A DNA stretch of 64,000 nt from Plantago major (GCA_026545765.1 CM048840.1:6483765-6547764); one strand, 5' to 3'. Numbered from the stretch's first letter, positions 32,254 through 44,536 are shown. The notes: generated by a model not told the origin, from the sequence alone. Program-made: numbers and translations.

Positions 32254-34380
32254 TATACATGCATTTTCATATTTTATCATTTGTTTCGATTCTATGGAGT
32301 GTTTGGACATTATCTGATAGTCCTGATCTAACTTGGGTCGCCGGTCATGGATGTAGTCATGTAGCAGCAGATAGGAGGTTTTATTGGGTCATAGACTTGT
32401 GCTAGAGCTCTCGTATTCCCATCCTAGGAAGTTGTTGATTTGTCGTGTTTTTGTATCGATTATGATATATATGGTCTTTAAATTGGGGTATTCCCCTCTT
32501 ATCTTGTAAACTCTCTCAAACTTTTAATCTATTTTAACTTCGTGCAGAAAAAAAAATTATTTTTTCCTCCGAATAATTCTACGCTACTATAGGGTAGATT
32601 CAATTCAAATTTTTAACAAGATTATGAAAGTCAGAACTGTAGGTTTTGAAGGAAATGGTAACTTTCACAATAATTTTGGGATAAAAAATTGTCCCTTATC
32701 CATCCCTGCACAGCTAGTCAACTAGTAGTATCTTCCATTGATGAACAATGCCATTATCATCTCAACTGATAAGTTGTATAATGTACAGGCAGCTCTCATT
32801 TCTTACTGGGATCACTATTTTGAATTTTGGAAAGCACACCATCAACCCTCCAATATACTAATGGAGAAAAAGGAAGAAAATTAAAGGCTTCAAGGAAAAA
32901 TCCTTCAACAGAAAGTATGAAATAGACAAGAGGTTAGGTAAAGCAAGTTTATTGGACGACATGCCTTTTACTAACAATTATAAATTGACCCCAAAAAGAT
33001 TAAGTATAAAATAAAATCTTCAGATTTGCATGTACCAAGGTGGTGGTAGAGCATATTTGCCTTCGTATTTCCTCATGCTTACATTTGGTTCTCAATGCAA
33101 ATTGAATGCACACATATTTTGGATATTTATTCTAAAATGATATACTGATGCAATTTTAAATTTTTATTGTTAGAGAAAAAGTTTAATAAGAAAACAATTT
33201 TACATCTTTCAGTAAAATACCCAAGAACGACAATTGACTGAGGCGGGTAAAAAGACATATGTTTCATGTAAGTATGCTGAAAACATTAAAGGTAGATGAT
33301 TGATGAGTAAGAATAAGTCCAACCTTAGCTAGCCATATGAACTAAAGGCGAACTAGGAATGAACCATCGGTTTTATCTCCCGAGCATATCCAACCAGAGG
33401 ATGTCATACTAGTGACTTGAAATTAAAGCACACCGCGCACTCTACTCTTGCGAGTGGATGATGGGTTGAGTATTACGACTCAAGACATATTAGATGTCTC
33501 TCGAGACCACCGCTCTTCCAACGGAATAAATAATGTTGAAATTGAAACGAAGCATTAAAGTGTGAATCCCCCGAGCACATCTTGTACATATGATGTGCCT
33601 GATATGTAATTCTTCGCAAGACTCCCAACTGTTAGAGAAGCGCTTAATAAACTTCCATGTGCTTAAGAGCCCTATCTCTGGTTGGTCTTAGAAGTCTCCG
33701 AAGGGTTCAAGGTACATCACGAGCATACTTTTTGCTCGGAAGCTCCCTCAAAAACTTAGTATGGTACATGCAGCGCCCACCACATATCATTTAAGGCGCG
33801 TATGCAATACGCGTCTCCATAATCCGGTGGACACGTGTTAACATACCACTAACAGACAAGCCTTCAGATCTCCAGTAGCTATGCCTCTTGGCCAAGTTCT
33901 ATATATAGTTGATCATTATTGAGATTCATGTATTCATTACTCACTATTCATGTATTCATGTAGTCATTAAGCCGTAACCGATATGCCTCAAGTAAACTGG
34001 TCTAAAATTACCAATAGTACCCTACCTTATATTGACAGGTACCAAAGCTTGAAGTCCTCCATACTTCGGAAAATGACATGTACTGTTTTATAGCGCATGC
34101 GCATTCCCTTGCAAGAGTAATTCAATTTCAAGGTGATCTTTCTATGTCATTCTTAGATATTGTATCAAATTGCTTTGACGGAAAACACTCCGGAATTATC
34201 AATATCCATCTCTAAAGCATAAAAATAGTAGTGAGTCTTGTGGAGAGGAGTGAGGGATGGAAATGGAAATAGGAAAGACAATTGGGGTTTGAGTTGAAAT
34301 GTGGAAAGCGTGAGTGTTGATGAGTAAGACAGCATTAGTAGATTGTGGCCAAAAAACAACAATTACAACAAGAAGAAGAA
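32254..34380. other. Intergenic DNA; possible LTR-like block 33330-34080
   Basis: No gene is seen. At 33330-34080 the composition is less AT-rich, without long open frames. It holds TCTATATATAG at 33899 followed by ATTCATGTATTCATTACTC repeats, which looks like a promoter-bearing LTR or similar non-coding repeat. LTR ends and a target duplication were not found. Confidence 0.35.
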
Positions 34381-34652
34381 GAGGGAGATCCCTTTATTTT
34401 AATTCTTTTTCCCTTTTTCTCCAAACTCCATTAATACTCCCATAATATCCATCATAATTTCTTGAGAAAAACACCTCTCAAACTTTCTTTCACACTCAAC
34501 TCCACCTTTGTCAATATCAGCAAATCCAAAACGCCTATTAAAAACACTCTCTTCCTTGGCCGTTTCGGCTAATACATCACCTTCTATTCCTCTTCTTCTC
34601 CAACATTAAAAGGTGCAAAAGCACACATACTTCCTTCTTGTTCTCTATCCAT

Positions 34653-34658
34653 ATGTAA
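34653..34658 (+). promoter_or_regulatory. AUG-stop minimal uORF in predicted HWS leader
   Basis: ATGTAA lies in the predicted 5' leader exon, followed at 34672-34728 by a second uORF of 18 codons. AUGUAA units are known to stall ribosomes in some plant leaders (NIP5;1). Here only the sequence is seen, and the transcript start is not known, so inclusion in the mRNA is inferred. Confidence 0.4.
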
Positions 34659-34859
34659 AACATTGCTTCAGATGTGTTTGCTAAATCTGGAGAACAAGCC
34701 AATCTTCAAATATGCCTTGATTTAGCTCATTTCTTTTCAATACATCTCTCTCTCCCAGTTTTTTTCTTTCTTCTTGCCTATGATTTCTATCGACTGTTCT
34801 TCTGCGAAATTCAGGATTTGAGAACCCATTTGCGTTGTGGAGAGATTTTTGCATCAAAG

Positions 34860-36113
34860 GTACAATCTTGAATTGTTTTTTGTCAAGGGAGAAAATTCCC
34901 TTTTTTATATTCTTGGGAGCTGCATTTTCTTTATTTTTTTCTGAGATCTGTCTTATTTGAGCTACAATTTTCATGAAATTGTTGTTGGATACATTTTGTG
35001 TTTCGTTGATAGTGCATTTTGGCATGATTTTTCACTTTCACCTAACTATTTTTTCCCTCTCAGATGAGAAATAGGAGAAACTTTCTAGGTTTGGTGTAGA
35101 ATTCTGCAACTTTTTGCTCTTTCTTGAATAAATGATAGTTGAGAAACGGTTGCTTTATCCATTAATGCAAATCTCATTGATGTGCATATGTAAGTATGGT
35201 GAAAACTGAAAACTGTTTACTATTGCCTTTAGGGTAAAAGTCCTTTTTTCTTCTTCTTAATGCTGTTTGCCTTTTATGGGAATGAAAAGAAACCAGTGGT
35301 TGCATTTTGCCTCATTAGTCTATAAGTTGTTTGGGTGTGATCTGTTCTCATAGACTAGCTTTTAAGTTCACCAAGAGGCATATGCTCAACCATGTGGTTG
35401 TTTGTTGGTCTTTTTCTTACTATCATATCATACACAGCTAAAGGCTACATGTGATGCATACGTTTTATTTACCATTCTCCACTCAGCTTTTTCGTCCTTA
35501 TACTTTGTACAATCGAGGAGGAGAGTAAGCATTCTGTATTTTTCCCTTGGGCGGTATATGGATGTAATGTGCACATCCTTTATATGTATCATGTTATTCT
35601 CTGTTGGTTCATCTGTTGTTTGCCTGTATGTTGCAGATGTTTTCTCCTTTTGTTTTCTATAGAATGTACTTCTCGGGAAGGTAATCGGGTTTATAAAGTT
35701 AAATTGATTCATATGGACTTATTGGGTTGAGTGAATCTGGCATAACTGTGTGTTTCGTTGGGAACTAATTCGCTTACATAAGAGTTTCTTATCGGTTAGC
35801 GTCGTGCTATATCATCTATTGGGTGAAAGGCATTGGGCCGTCTAAATGTCTTAACTCTGATCTTGTCGTTCCTGTTGTAGTGTTCCTTGCATCAATTCAA
35901 ATTTGCCTTTTGTGCTTGGTGGATTTAGGGATATGGTATAAGTATTATGTCTTTCGCTGTAAAATAATTCACTTAGAACATTCTTATTTGGCAATGTCGT
36001 TCAAATCCCATTTTGCATTTTTTAAATGAAAGAGTTTCAATCGTGCTGACTGCTGAACATGGATTTTGTCATTCCTGTTGTAATTTTCTTGGCTAATTCT
36101 ATGTGTTGCACAG
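34860..36113 (+). other. HWS: Predicted 5'-UTR intron of the HWS gene
   Basis: A donor TCAAAG|GTACAATC at 34859/34860 and an acceptor TGTTGCACAG at 36104-36113 frame a 1254-bp T-rich interval without conserved coding potential. The start codon comes 12 nt after the acceptor. Long leader introns are common in plant regulatory genes. Exon junctions are predicted from sequence only. Confidence 0.6.
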
Positions 36114-36124
36114 ATTCATCAATC

Positions 36125-37339
36125 ATGGAAGGTGAAACTTCCTGGATTAGTTATTGCTTTGATAACTACAGAACCAGCAATGTGGAGTTCGATTCATTCT
36201 CAGATCTGAATGATGAAGCCGACAAAGAAGAATCTGGCATTTCCATGGATTTAATTCTGCCCGATGATCTGTTGGAACGGATATTTGCTTACCTCCCCAT
36301 TGCTAGCATTTTTAGGGCAGGTTGTGTTTGCAAAAGATGGCATGAAATTGTTTCTTCGAAAAGGTTCTTATGGAACAGTTCTCATTTTTCATCTCAAAAG
36401 CCGTGGTACTTCATGTTCACAAGCACTGACGAGCCTGTGGGTTATTCTTATGACCCCATCCTCCGGAAATGGTATGGCATCGATCTCCCGTGCATTGAGA
36501 CGTCCAATTGGGCCATTGCTTCATCATGTGGCTTGGTTTGTTTCATGGACAAATATAGCCAGAGAGAATTGTACGTTTGTAACCCAATAACCAAAGGTTG
36601 CAAGGAGCTCAAGGAACCTCCGGGCCCAAATTCTGATTTCAGCGCTTTGGCAGTCTCAGTTGACCAAAAGTCTCACTGTTACACCATCTCAATTGTGAAA
36701 TCAAGGCAAGTCCCAGAGAATTTTTTCCAATGGGATATCTCGATCCATCTCTATGATTCAGGGAGGATGACATGGATTACGACTCTCTCAGAGGTCTTGA
36801 CCGGTAGGCGAGGTGGGGAGGAAAGTATCATTTGTGATGGGGTGTTGTATTTCTTGATTTACTCAGTCGGTGGAGGTGGGCCTGACAACCGTCAAGGACT
36901 TATCATGTACAACCTCAGAAACCGATCGCCCCATGGTTTCTTGATGAGGAGCTTTATCCCGGTGCCGTGTTCTCTTACTTGTGGCCGTTTGATGAACTTG
37001 AAGGAGAAACTTATAATGGTTGGAGGTATAGCGAAACATGACAGGCCGGATATCATCAAAGGGATTGGCATTTGGCTTTTGAAGGGGAGAGAGTGGCAAG
37101 AGATAGCACGAATGCCACACAAGTTTTTTCAAGGTTTCGGTGAGCTCGATGATGTTTTTGCTAGCAGCGGTTCAGATGACGTTATATACATCCAGAGTTT
37201 TGGTGCCCCTGCTCTTCTTATTTTTTACTTCAGTCAGAAGCTGTGGAAATGGTCTCAGAAATGCCCGGTGACGAAAAGATTTCCCCTTCAGCTTTTTACT
37301 GGTTTTTGCTTTGAACCGAGACTTGATACAGCTCCTTAA
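36125..37339 (+). CDS. HWS: F-box protein, HAWAIIAN SKIRT orthologue
   Basis: A single coding exon of 404 codons. The start chosen is ATG 36125 (MEGETSW), because the 22 upstream codons in the same frame are intron-derived and unlike the family. The F-box lies at about residues 44-80 (LPDDLLERIFAYLPIASIFRAG), and the rest is the kelch-like propeller with conserved blocks SQKPWYFMFTSTDEP, CGLVCFMD, RSFIPVPCSLTCGRLMNL, GGIAKHDRP, IKGIGIW, FFQGFGELDDVFASSGSDD and a C-terminus QKCPVTKRFPLQLFTGFCFEPR. These agree closely with Arabidopsis At3g61590, 411 residues. HWS is the substrate-recognising subunit of an SCF (SKP1-CUL1) ubiquitin ligase and affects sepal fusion, organ growth and the miRNA pathway. 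All features look intact. The next host gene downstream is POB1. Confidence 0.93.
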   Translation: MEGETSWISYCFDNYRTSNVEFDSFSDLNDEADKEESGISMDLILPDDLLERIFAYLPIASIFRAGCVCKRWHEIVSSKRFLWNSSHFSSQKPWYFMFTSTDEPVGYSYDPILRKWYGIDLPCIETSNWAIASSCGLVCFMDKYSQRELYVCNPITKGCKELKEPPGPNSDFSALAVSVDQKSHCYTISIVKSRQVPENFFQWDISIHLYDSGRMTWITTLSEVLTGRRGGEESIICDGVLYFLIYSVGGGGPDNRQGLIMYNLRNRSPHGFLMRSFIPVPCSLTCGRLMNLKEKLIMVGGIAKHDRPDIIKGIGIWLLKGREWQEIARMPHKFFQGFGELDDVFASSGSDDVIYIQSFGAPALLIFYFSQKLWKWSQKCPVTKRFPLQLFTGFCFEPRLDTAP

Positions 37340-37813
37340 TTATGCATTCTGCGTTTCAATTTTACCAACTGCTACAAGTTATTGCCTTTGATTTAAAGTT
37401 ATTTCTGTCATACCAAATTGTTTCACTTCTTTTGTTGCATCATGCTGTGCTTAACTAGCTGCTGCTTGATATGGCTCCGTAAGGACTTGGTCCTCGTTGC
37501 TCCATTTGTTTTGGATATATATTAAACTTAACTTGCCTCAACTTGCTAGAGTTGGCTGTTGTACTTGTAGTGTGTGGTCTGGTTGAATCTTTCATGTACT
37601 TGTTCTGCTTGTGCAGTAGTATACTTATCCCACCTTATCCGAAACAGAGGTTCAGAGTCATTAGGACAAGCGGGATGTGAACTTGTGACCTTTTCAGTTT
37701 CTGTGGGTAACATGTTTTCGTTGATATTGTTCGACTAGACAAGTTGGCTCATGTCATATAACTTGAAATATATGTAGACAGTTTGAAGAGCCTTTCTCTC
37801 TACAGTCTTGATA

Positions 37814-38065
37814 CTCCCTCCGTTCTGGAGAACTTCATACACTAGGGTTAGTGCACAGTTTTATGCGAAAAGTTAAAGTAATGCTAGATTATAGAAAATG
37901 TGGGAAAAAGTGTAATTTTAGTGGTAAAATGTATAATTTAAGTGTAAAGTTGAGATTGTTTATTATTTATTGGGTGTGGGATAGTTTTCTTTTTTGGTAA
38001 TATATGAAGTTTTGTGGGACGGCTAAAAATGACAAATATATGAAGTTCTGCGGGGACAGGGGTAG
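37814..38065. mobile_element. Stowaway-like MITE downstream of HWS
   Basis: CTCCCTCCGTTCTGGAGAAC after TA at the left, and the complement of GTTCTGCGGGGACAGGGGTAG at the right. Both are followed inward by TTCATA. 252 bp with internal AAGTGTAA/GTGGTAAAA words also found in the copy at 40655. The right TA has decayed to TG. Confidence 0.7.
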
Positions 38066-38871
38066 TGTTTTGAACCTGATTCATTGTGTGGTAGGACGGC
38101 CTATGAATTGTTCAGCTTCTTTGTCAATTCACTTCGGCCTATTCTTTGCGGTGTCTTCACCTTAAACTGAAACCTGACATTATTGACTTTGTTCGTCTGT
38201 TAATTTGGACCACTTTGTCTGTGTGTGAGATTGCACTTGCTATACGGTAACCATACATAGTCATGCTATCATTGTGGATAGTGTGATGTTTTTGTATGGC
38301 ACTCCGGGTTTATGTGACGATAAGTATAGTAATGTATAGGCTGCAAACCACATCAGCCAAATATGATATCCATTTCGATTATTCTATTGCTCGAAACGTG
38401 CCAAATCACACACCCAAAATTTGACTACAAACCCTTGTAAAATAACCAGTGGTAAAATTTCTTCAGAGCTTACATGTGTCACAGATGAATTAAGAACAAA
38501 CGTAGCTTACAGTTTTCACGTATTTCTTGCACATTCAGCGTGATAATGGCTCCTTCGAAGATGGGATACCAATTTCTTACTGCAAATTATGCCTTGTTGG
38601 ACTTCGAACTTGCAATTACTCTTGATTTGTAGATTTAGAATGTAATGGGGGCCTGACCTTTTGTGAGTTGATTGGTACAATACACGGCTAGACCATAGGT
38701 AGGCGTGTCCCAATGGATCGCAAAAATGTTCATAAGAATCTTGTTCAAGTGAGCATTTTCAATCCACTTGGACGTGAAATTGAAGTTTATGCATGCAAAT
38801 CTTGATATTTTGTGTTGATCTTTCTTAATCTTTTGACAAGTGTTTAACAACACAAATCAGTATTTAAAAAT

Positions 38872-39580
38872 TGTTACCGGAATCTGGTTGAAGATATTCG
38901 AATTAAATATCCGATGCATAAAATAACTCAAAAGTCACCTAACTTCTTTCAAATTCCCCCTTCCCCTGGGCTAATTGCTCTTAATTTAGATGGATCTGTT
39001 TTAGGCACTCATGGGACGGCTGGAATTGGGTGTGTTTTACGGGATTTTGCAGGTACTTGTTTGGCTGTTGCGGTGGGTAGTATTGGTCGTACTGACATTG
39101 CAATAGCTGAGCTTATTGCTGTTTGTGTAGGACTTTGGTTGGCTTGGCATCAACACTTCACACATATTGAAATTCAGACTGACTCTTCGTACGTTTTTAA
39201 ATGTCTTACCAGGGAAGCTCAGGCGATTTGGAGGCACCAGGAGCTTATGCGGGAGATCAGTCTCCTCAGTAGCAGGTTCCAACAGCTCCAATGTCGACTG
39301 GTGTATCGGGAAAGTAATGGTCTCGCAGATAGTCTAGCTAAGTATGGTAGTGGTGTTGTTCCGTTTGATCCTAGTTGTAGAAGTTCTGCAAATATCATCG
39401 ATCCGACTAGATCAGGAGTAGTGGCTTGGTCTAATAGCCCTGCGTGGCTAACCACTCTTGTAGACAAAGATCGTTTTGCTGGTTCGACTCGGCTAGAAGT
39501 AGTATGCTCTATACTAATCCTAAAAGTGTTGTGCCACTATTGTCTTAAGTTAATGTAAATTATGTTTATGTTTAAAAAAA
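38872..39580 (+). mobile_element. 5'-truncated LINE tail with RNase H-like domain
   Basis: The frame is open from at least 38872 to 39558, and the ATG at 38914 is probably not a real start. It encodes an RVT_3-type RNase H: LNLDGSV with the first Asp, AELIAVCVGLWLA with Glu, IQTDSSYVF with the second Asp and RESNGLADSLAKYGSG at the end. This domain closes the second ORF of many plant L1-type LINEs. A run of nine A's follows at 39571, fitting a poly(A) tail. No RT domain is present, so it is a dead-on-arrival copy. An exapted single-domain gene cannot be excluded, since the frame is undamaged. Confidence 0.7.
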
Positions 39581-40654
39581 AATGTTAATATAGAGAATAG
39601 TTTTGTGGAATATATGCTTTTCTTATATGTTGGTGGTTGTTCTTAAAAGCTAATAAGAGACTTGGGAAGACTTGACCAATTTCCTTTATTCAATGGTCCT
39701 CTTGAAAACTAAGGAATAAAAAGAATAGCACCTAACATATTTTACCAAAGATTATTGTCCATACATATGTTTGAGTTAAATAAAATCAACAAAACCCACT
39801 CGGCCTGCCATATTACCATTATAAATCATTCTTTTAGTCCAATTATAACCAGAGAAAAGGACCACTTGTGTTTGTGGCATGGTAATCAAAATTGACCTAT
39901 TCTCTTGTTTTAAGATTCATCATCGATGTTCATTGGCCACTCTTTTGAACAACATTGTTATATGACATATAAACTAATTTGGTACTAATATCTTACAAGT
40001 TGAACTTACGTAAGTTTTTCATACATGCTGCATAATTCCGTGGTTCACTAAAGCCTAAAAGGCGTATGTAATTCATGTGTTTAATATATGTTTCATATAT
40101 AGCCAGGATTGTACCTTTTGTTATGAATCATACGTCTCAAAATAAATGTTACGTTTCCTTTACTTTCCATAGTTTATAATAGTCGAAATTGACTTGGATG
40201 TCGTATACAAACTTTCATTTTAAGACCGATTACAACGAATATCTATGGCATAATACGCTTTAAATTTTTTATAACCAGAAACAACTCCTTATGTTGGTTA
40301 ACCTTCTACGTGTGGGGAGGGAAGGAATGCATGTACACACTTGTTAACATAGTTGTGAGTTAAGACACCATGTGCATGTGATTTTCAGATGAAAATGTGT
40401 TTTGTTCAACTGATCAATCATGTATGAGGTGATTCCATTTTATTTTACAAATGTATGTTTAATGTATATAAGATTGTAAGTGGATTGAGTTTGAAAATTT
40501 ACTCTCAAAATAGTTGAGCCAAACTACCTACCACGCATCTTATCAACAATAAGTTACAATATTGTCATCGCCTTTCGTAGACGAATACAAACCATTTCAG
40601 ATTAATTGTCAGTTATCACCTAGATGTTTGCAACAATATTATGTTATTATTAAT
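39581..40654. other. Intergenic DNA between HWS and POB1
   Basis: No gene is recognised. A decayed Stowaway-like stretch (AAAATAAATGTTACGTTTCC) lies at about 40138. Confidence 0.6.
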
Positions 40655-40860
40655 GTTCCATCCATCTCGAATAACTTCATACATTTTTCATTCTCAAATG
40701 TAATTATAAAACTTCATACATTGCAAAAAATGAAGGCGAATTTACACTAAAACTACATCTTTTACCACTATAAGTGCATATTTTATTTTCACATTCTATA
40801 ATTTAAAAAAAAAAATCATATCTAATTAGACGCAAATCATAATCCGGAACGGAGGGATAG
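40655..40860. mobile_element. Stowaway-like MITE upstream of POB1
   Basis: The right end GGAACGGAGGGATAG is the inverse of a CTATCCCTCCGTTCC terminus, and the left end is the degraded GTTCCATCCATCTCG. The internal AACTTCATACATT matches the MITE at 37814. Confidence 0.65.
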
Positions 40861-41080
40861 TTTATTTTCGTATTTGGATATGTTTTCTAACCTACGTAGA
40901 TTGAGGAATAATCTTTAGATATATCAATCTATGAACATTAACTAAACCTTCAAATAATTTGTTAATTAGATTTAGAGATTTGAAAATAGAACAAGAGTTA
41001 CGTACACCAACGGTAAAATATTAATTAATTGTTACAATTCGAATTGGGACCATAAATCGGAAGAAAAGATTTAACGTGAC

Positions 41081-41088
41081 TATAAAAT
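41081..41088 (+). promoter_or_regulatory. POB1: Probable TATA box of POB1-like gene
   Basis: TATAAAAT, with a CT-rich stretch about 30 nt downstream (CCTCCCCCTATCATTTCC) as a likely transcription start zone. The leader of about 105 nt to ATG 41218 has no upstream ATG. Confidence 0.55.
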
Positions 41089-41217
41089 TAAGAAAAAAGG
41101 AAGTTTTGTTTACCTCCCCCTATCATTTCCATTCATTCGTCTCAAAACCCAGTCCAAAAATTCTCTCTGTAAACAAACGGATAACGAAGAAAGGTTTCTG
41201 GAAGCAAATCATCAACG

Positions 41218-44200
41218 ATGAGAGATTCGGGTCTCGATCTATTTGACCCGAGAACAGCGGTCATGGACTCATCGGACTACACCTCATCGCCGGTGAGCGT
41301 CCGTGACCAGGACTTCGCTTTCGCCTTCAACGACAGCAATTTCTCCGATAGGGTTCTCCGGATCGAGATTATTGCCGATCCTCCTGAAGCTAGATTCGAT
41401 TCCGATGGCGGATGTCAGACCCTTGCTGATTGGGCTGCCCGCAAGACCAAACGACGCCGTGGTGATGTTCCAAAGAGGGGAAATGGTAAGCTAGTCAATC
41501 TCTCAGTTAACCTTTTCAATTTTGTGTGATTTTAGATGATTCTGCTGTTTTTGATTGTGGATAATATATATGGATTCGATTCCTGTTTTCTGAGCTATTG
41601 AGAGCTATATCTGATAGGGTAAAGCCTGGTTGCTGGTGGTTTTGGATCGGTTGAGTTAATGTTAGGTTATCAAGTGTTTGTTTAATATCTCTTATACAAG
41701 TTATACGAGCTGGTATGTTGCATTTTAGCTTGAAGATAGTTACCATAATGCAGTGTTAAGATAGTTTGATTCTTTAAAATGATGCGTCGAGCTGCAGTTT
41801 TGAACGTATTGGTGGATATTATGATTCATTTTTGTTTTTCTTCTTTAATTTTTGTTGCATTTTTTAAGTTAGCTGATATGTTGCATTTTAACTTGAACAT
41901 AATTACTTTAATGTAGTGTTAGAGAGTTTGTATCTTTAAAATGATGCGTTGAGCTGCTGTTTCGAACGTATCGGTGGATATCATGAATCGTTTTCGTTTT
42001 CTTCTTTAAGTTTTGTTGCATTCTTCAAGTTCTTCGTATTGCATTTCTGCATAGACTGTTATTTCTGCAGGAAGTTTTATGGCAAAGGCTGATTTGTCAA
42101 TGTGTTTGTTTAGTATAGGAAGGTTTATGGTGAAGGCTGATTTGTCAATGTGTTTGTCAAGTATTTTTGTCATATGAAAGATAAATCCTATCATGATTCA
42201 TTTGCTGTTAAATGCTTAACATCGACTCATTCTTATACTGGTATGGTATGTTGTGCTGATGTTAATCAGATATGTACCACTCGTTTGCAGCTTTGGATAT
42301 CAACAATTGCCCTGAAGAGCAGATTTTAGATCAGCAACCGGACAGTGAAGATGGTGTGGGAGATGATAATCACGATGAAGAAGAGATTCCAATGATAGAA
42401 GATTCCCCATCAGGTACTAGATAGAAATTCAAATTCCATATATTTTCTCTAGTCATCACTGGAGTTCAATCCTGTGAATGTGCTCCAATAAATAGTTGTT
42501 TTTTTTAATAGTTCCAAAACATGTGTACACTGTATGGAACTAACAAGTATAAATATGGTCATTACTGTTTGCTATAAGTTTGAACCTGTATCCTGAATGT
42601 TACATTGCAGGAGATGAAGCTGCACATAGCGATGATTCGACCTGCTCTGATTATGGTTCAAAAGTTTTAAGAGTCAAGACCTTACATATTAGTTCTCCGA
42701 TCTTGGCAGCAAAGAGTCCTTTCTTCTACAAGGTAACTTTAAGTTACAATTTTTGTATTGAAATTTGTTTTCTATGAATTTTAAGTATTCACTCTTTGTT
42801 CCTTTATGTTGCAGCTGTTCTCTAATGGCATGATGGAATCGGAGCAGAGACATGTAACCCTGAGAATTGGTGCTTCTGGTATGTGAATCAATTGAAGTAT
42901 GCTGAGTAGCTCCAGCAGTAATTATTCTAATCCATTTACAGCAGCGGCGTTATCAGTTTAAAACTTTCTCAAGTTCAGCCTCTTCCACCGAAATCCGTTT
43001 TGAACTCTTTTAGCTCTAACAAGTATTCTTTGTCACTTCTAAGTTTAATAGGCGCAACATTATGCTCATAATAAAATTCATTATCCGTGATATTATAGTC
43101 TTCAATGAAATATAGTACTCCAGGTCACTGCTTATTGAAGCATGACAGCTCGTAATTTTTCTTTTGTTTGATTGTACAGAGGAAGCTGCCCTCATGGAAC
43201 TCTTAAATTTTATGTATAGCAATACATTAACCACCAGTACAGCTCCTGGATTACTTGATGTACTAATGGCTGCTGATAAGTTTGAGGTAGCTTCATGTAT
43301 GAGGCATTGCAGTCGCTTATTAAGAAACTTGCCCATGACTCCTGAGTCTGCATTACTGTACCTAGATCTCCCTTCAAGTGTCCTAATGGCTGATGCAGTT
43401 CAACACTTGACTGATGCAGCGAAGCAGTTTCTAGCTGGTCGTTATAAAGATATTTCGAAGTAAGAACCATACTTTCTCCCATGTCTCTTTTAGACAAGGA
43501 AGTATTGGGAATAATTTCTTTTAATTTTTTTCCTTTTATAATGACTTTGAATTTTTTTTGCTTTTCGTCTGTCTTTTTAAAACACACATCAGTTTTATAA
43601 TGCAAAGAGTTATAATGGAAAGTACTTCAGAATCCCATTATGCATCCAATTGGCTTCTGAGAAATGAAATAAAGTAATTATATTGGTGGAACTTGTTGCT
43701 CATTGTATCCAAATTGGGGCAGGTACCAAGATGAGGTTATGAATTTGCCTCTTGCTGGAATCGAGGCAATCTTGTCCAGTGATGACCTTCAAGTTGCCTC
43801 GGAAGATGCCGTGTATGACTTTGTACTGAAATGGACCAGGACTCATCATCAAAAGCTAGAAGAACGACGAGAGATACTCTGTACACGGTTGGGTCGCCAT
43901 ATCCGTTTCCCTTTCATGACTTGCAGAAAGCTCCGGAAGGTTCTTACCTGCGGTGACTTTGAACATGATTTTGCCACCAAAGCAGTGCTTGATGCTCTAT
44001 TTTTCAAGGCTGAGGCACCACATCGTCAGAGAACCCATGTCATTGAAGAAGGAACCTCCACGAGCCGTCGTTATGTGGAGCGTGCCTACAAGTACCGGCC
44101 AGTTAAGGTGGTAGAGTTTGAATTTCCACACCAACAGTGTGTGGTCTACTTGGATCTGAAGCGTGAAGAATGTGCAAATCTTTTCCCATCTGGGCGAGTG

Positions 44201-44536
44201 TATTCACAAGCGTTCCATTTGGGTGGACAGGGATTCTTCTTGTCGGCACATTGCAACATGGACCAACAAAGCTCCTTCCATTGCTTCGGGCTATTTCTTG
44301 GCATGCAAGAAAAGGGTTCAGTGACATTCGCTGTAGAATATGAATTTTCTGCCAGGTCGAAACCCACAGAGGATTATGTTAGCAAATACAAGGGTAACTA
44401 CACTTTCATGGGTGGAAAGGCGGTTGGATATCGGAATTTGTTCAGTATTCCTTGGACGTCTTTCATGGCAGATGACAGTTTGTTTTTCATCAATGGCATA
44501 CTCCATCTGAGAGCTGAGCTTACTATAAAGCGGTGA
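41218..44536 (+). CDS. POB1: BTB-BACK protein POB1/LRB (CUL3 adaptor), six exons
   Basis: Predicted coding exons are 41218-41485, 42291-42413, 42611-42732, 42815-42878, 43180-43459 and 43723-44536. All have GT-AG introns and consistent phases, giving 556 codons plus stop; the Arabidopsis relatives are about 561. The N-terminus ([17 protein letters not shown]) and a nuclear-type basic cluster KTKRRRG (about 76-82) are followed by an acidic linker, the BTB domain (about 146-245: [23 protein letters not shown]) and the BACK domain (about 285-370: [17 protein letters not shown]). The C-terminal half is conserved ([39 protein letters not shown]). LRB proteins are CUL3 adaptors that target photoreceptor-linked factors such as phyB-PIF3 complexes in red light. 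Intact. Confidence 0.93.

Noticed and set aside
35402..35712. ORFs of 86 and 94 codons within the HWS leader intron
   Set aside because: T-rich intron sequence with overlapping frames on both strands and no family match.
36863..37132. Minus-strand frames of 76-89 codons inside HWS
   Set aside because: They lie opposite well-conserved HWS coding sequence and have no recognisable domain; antisense shadows.
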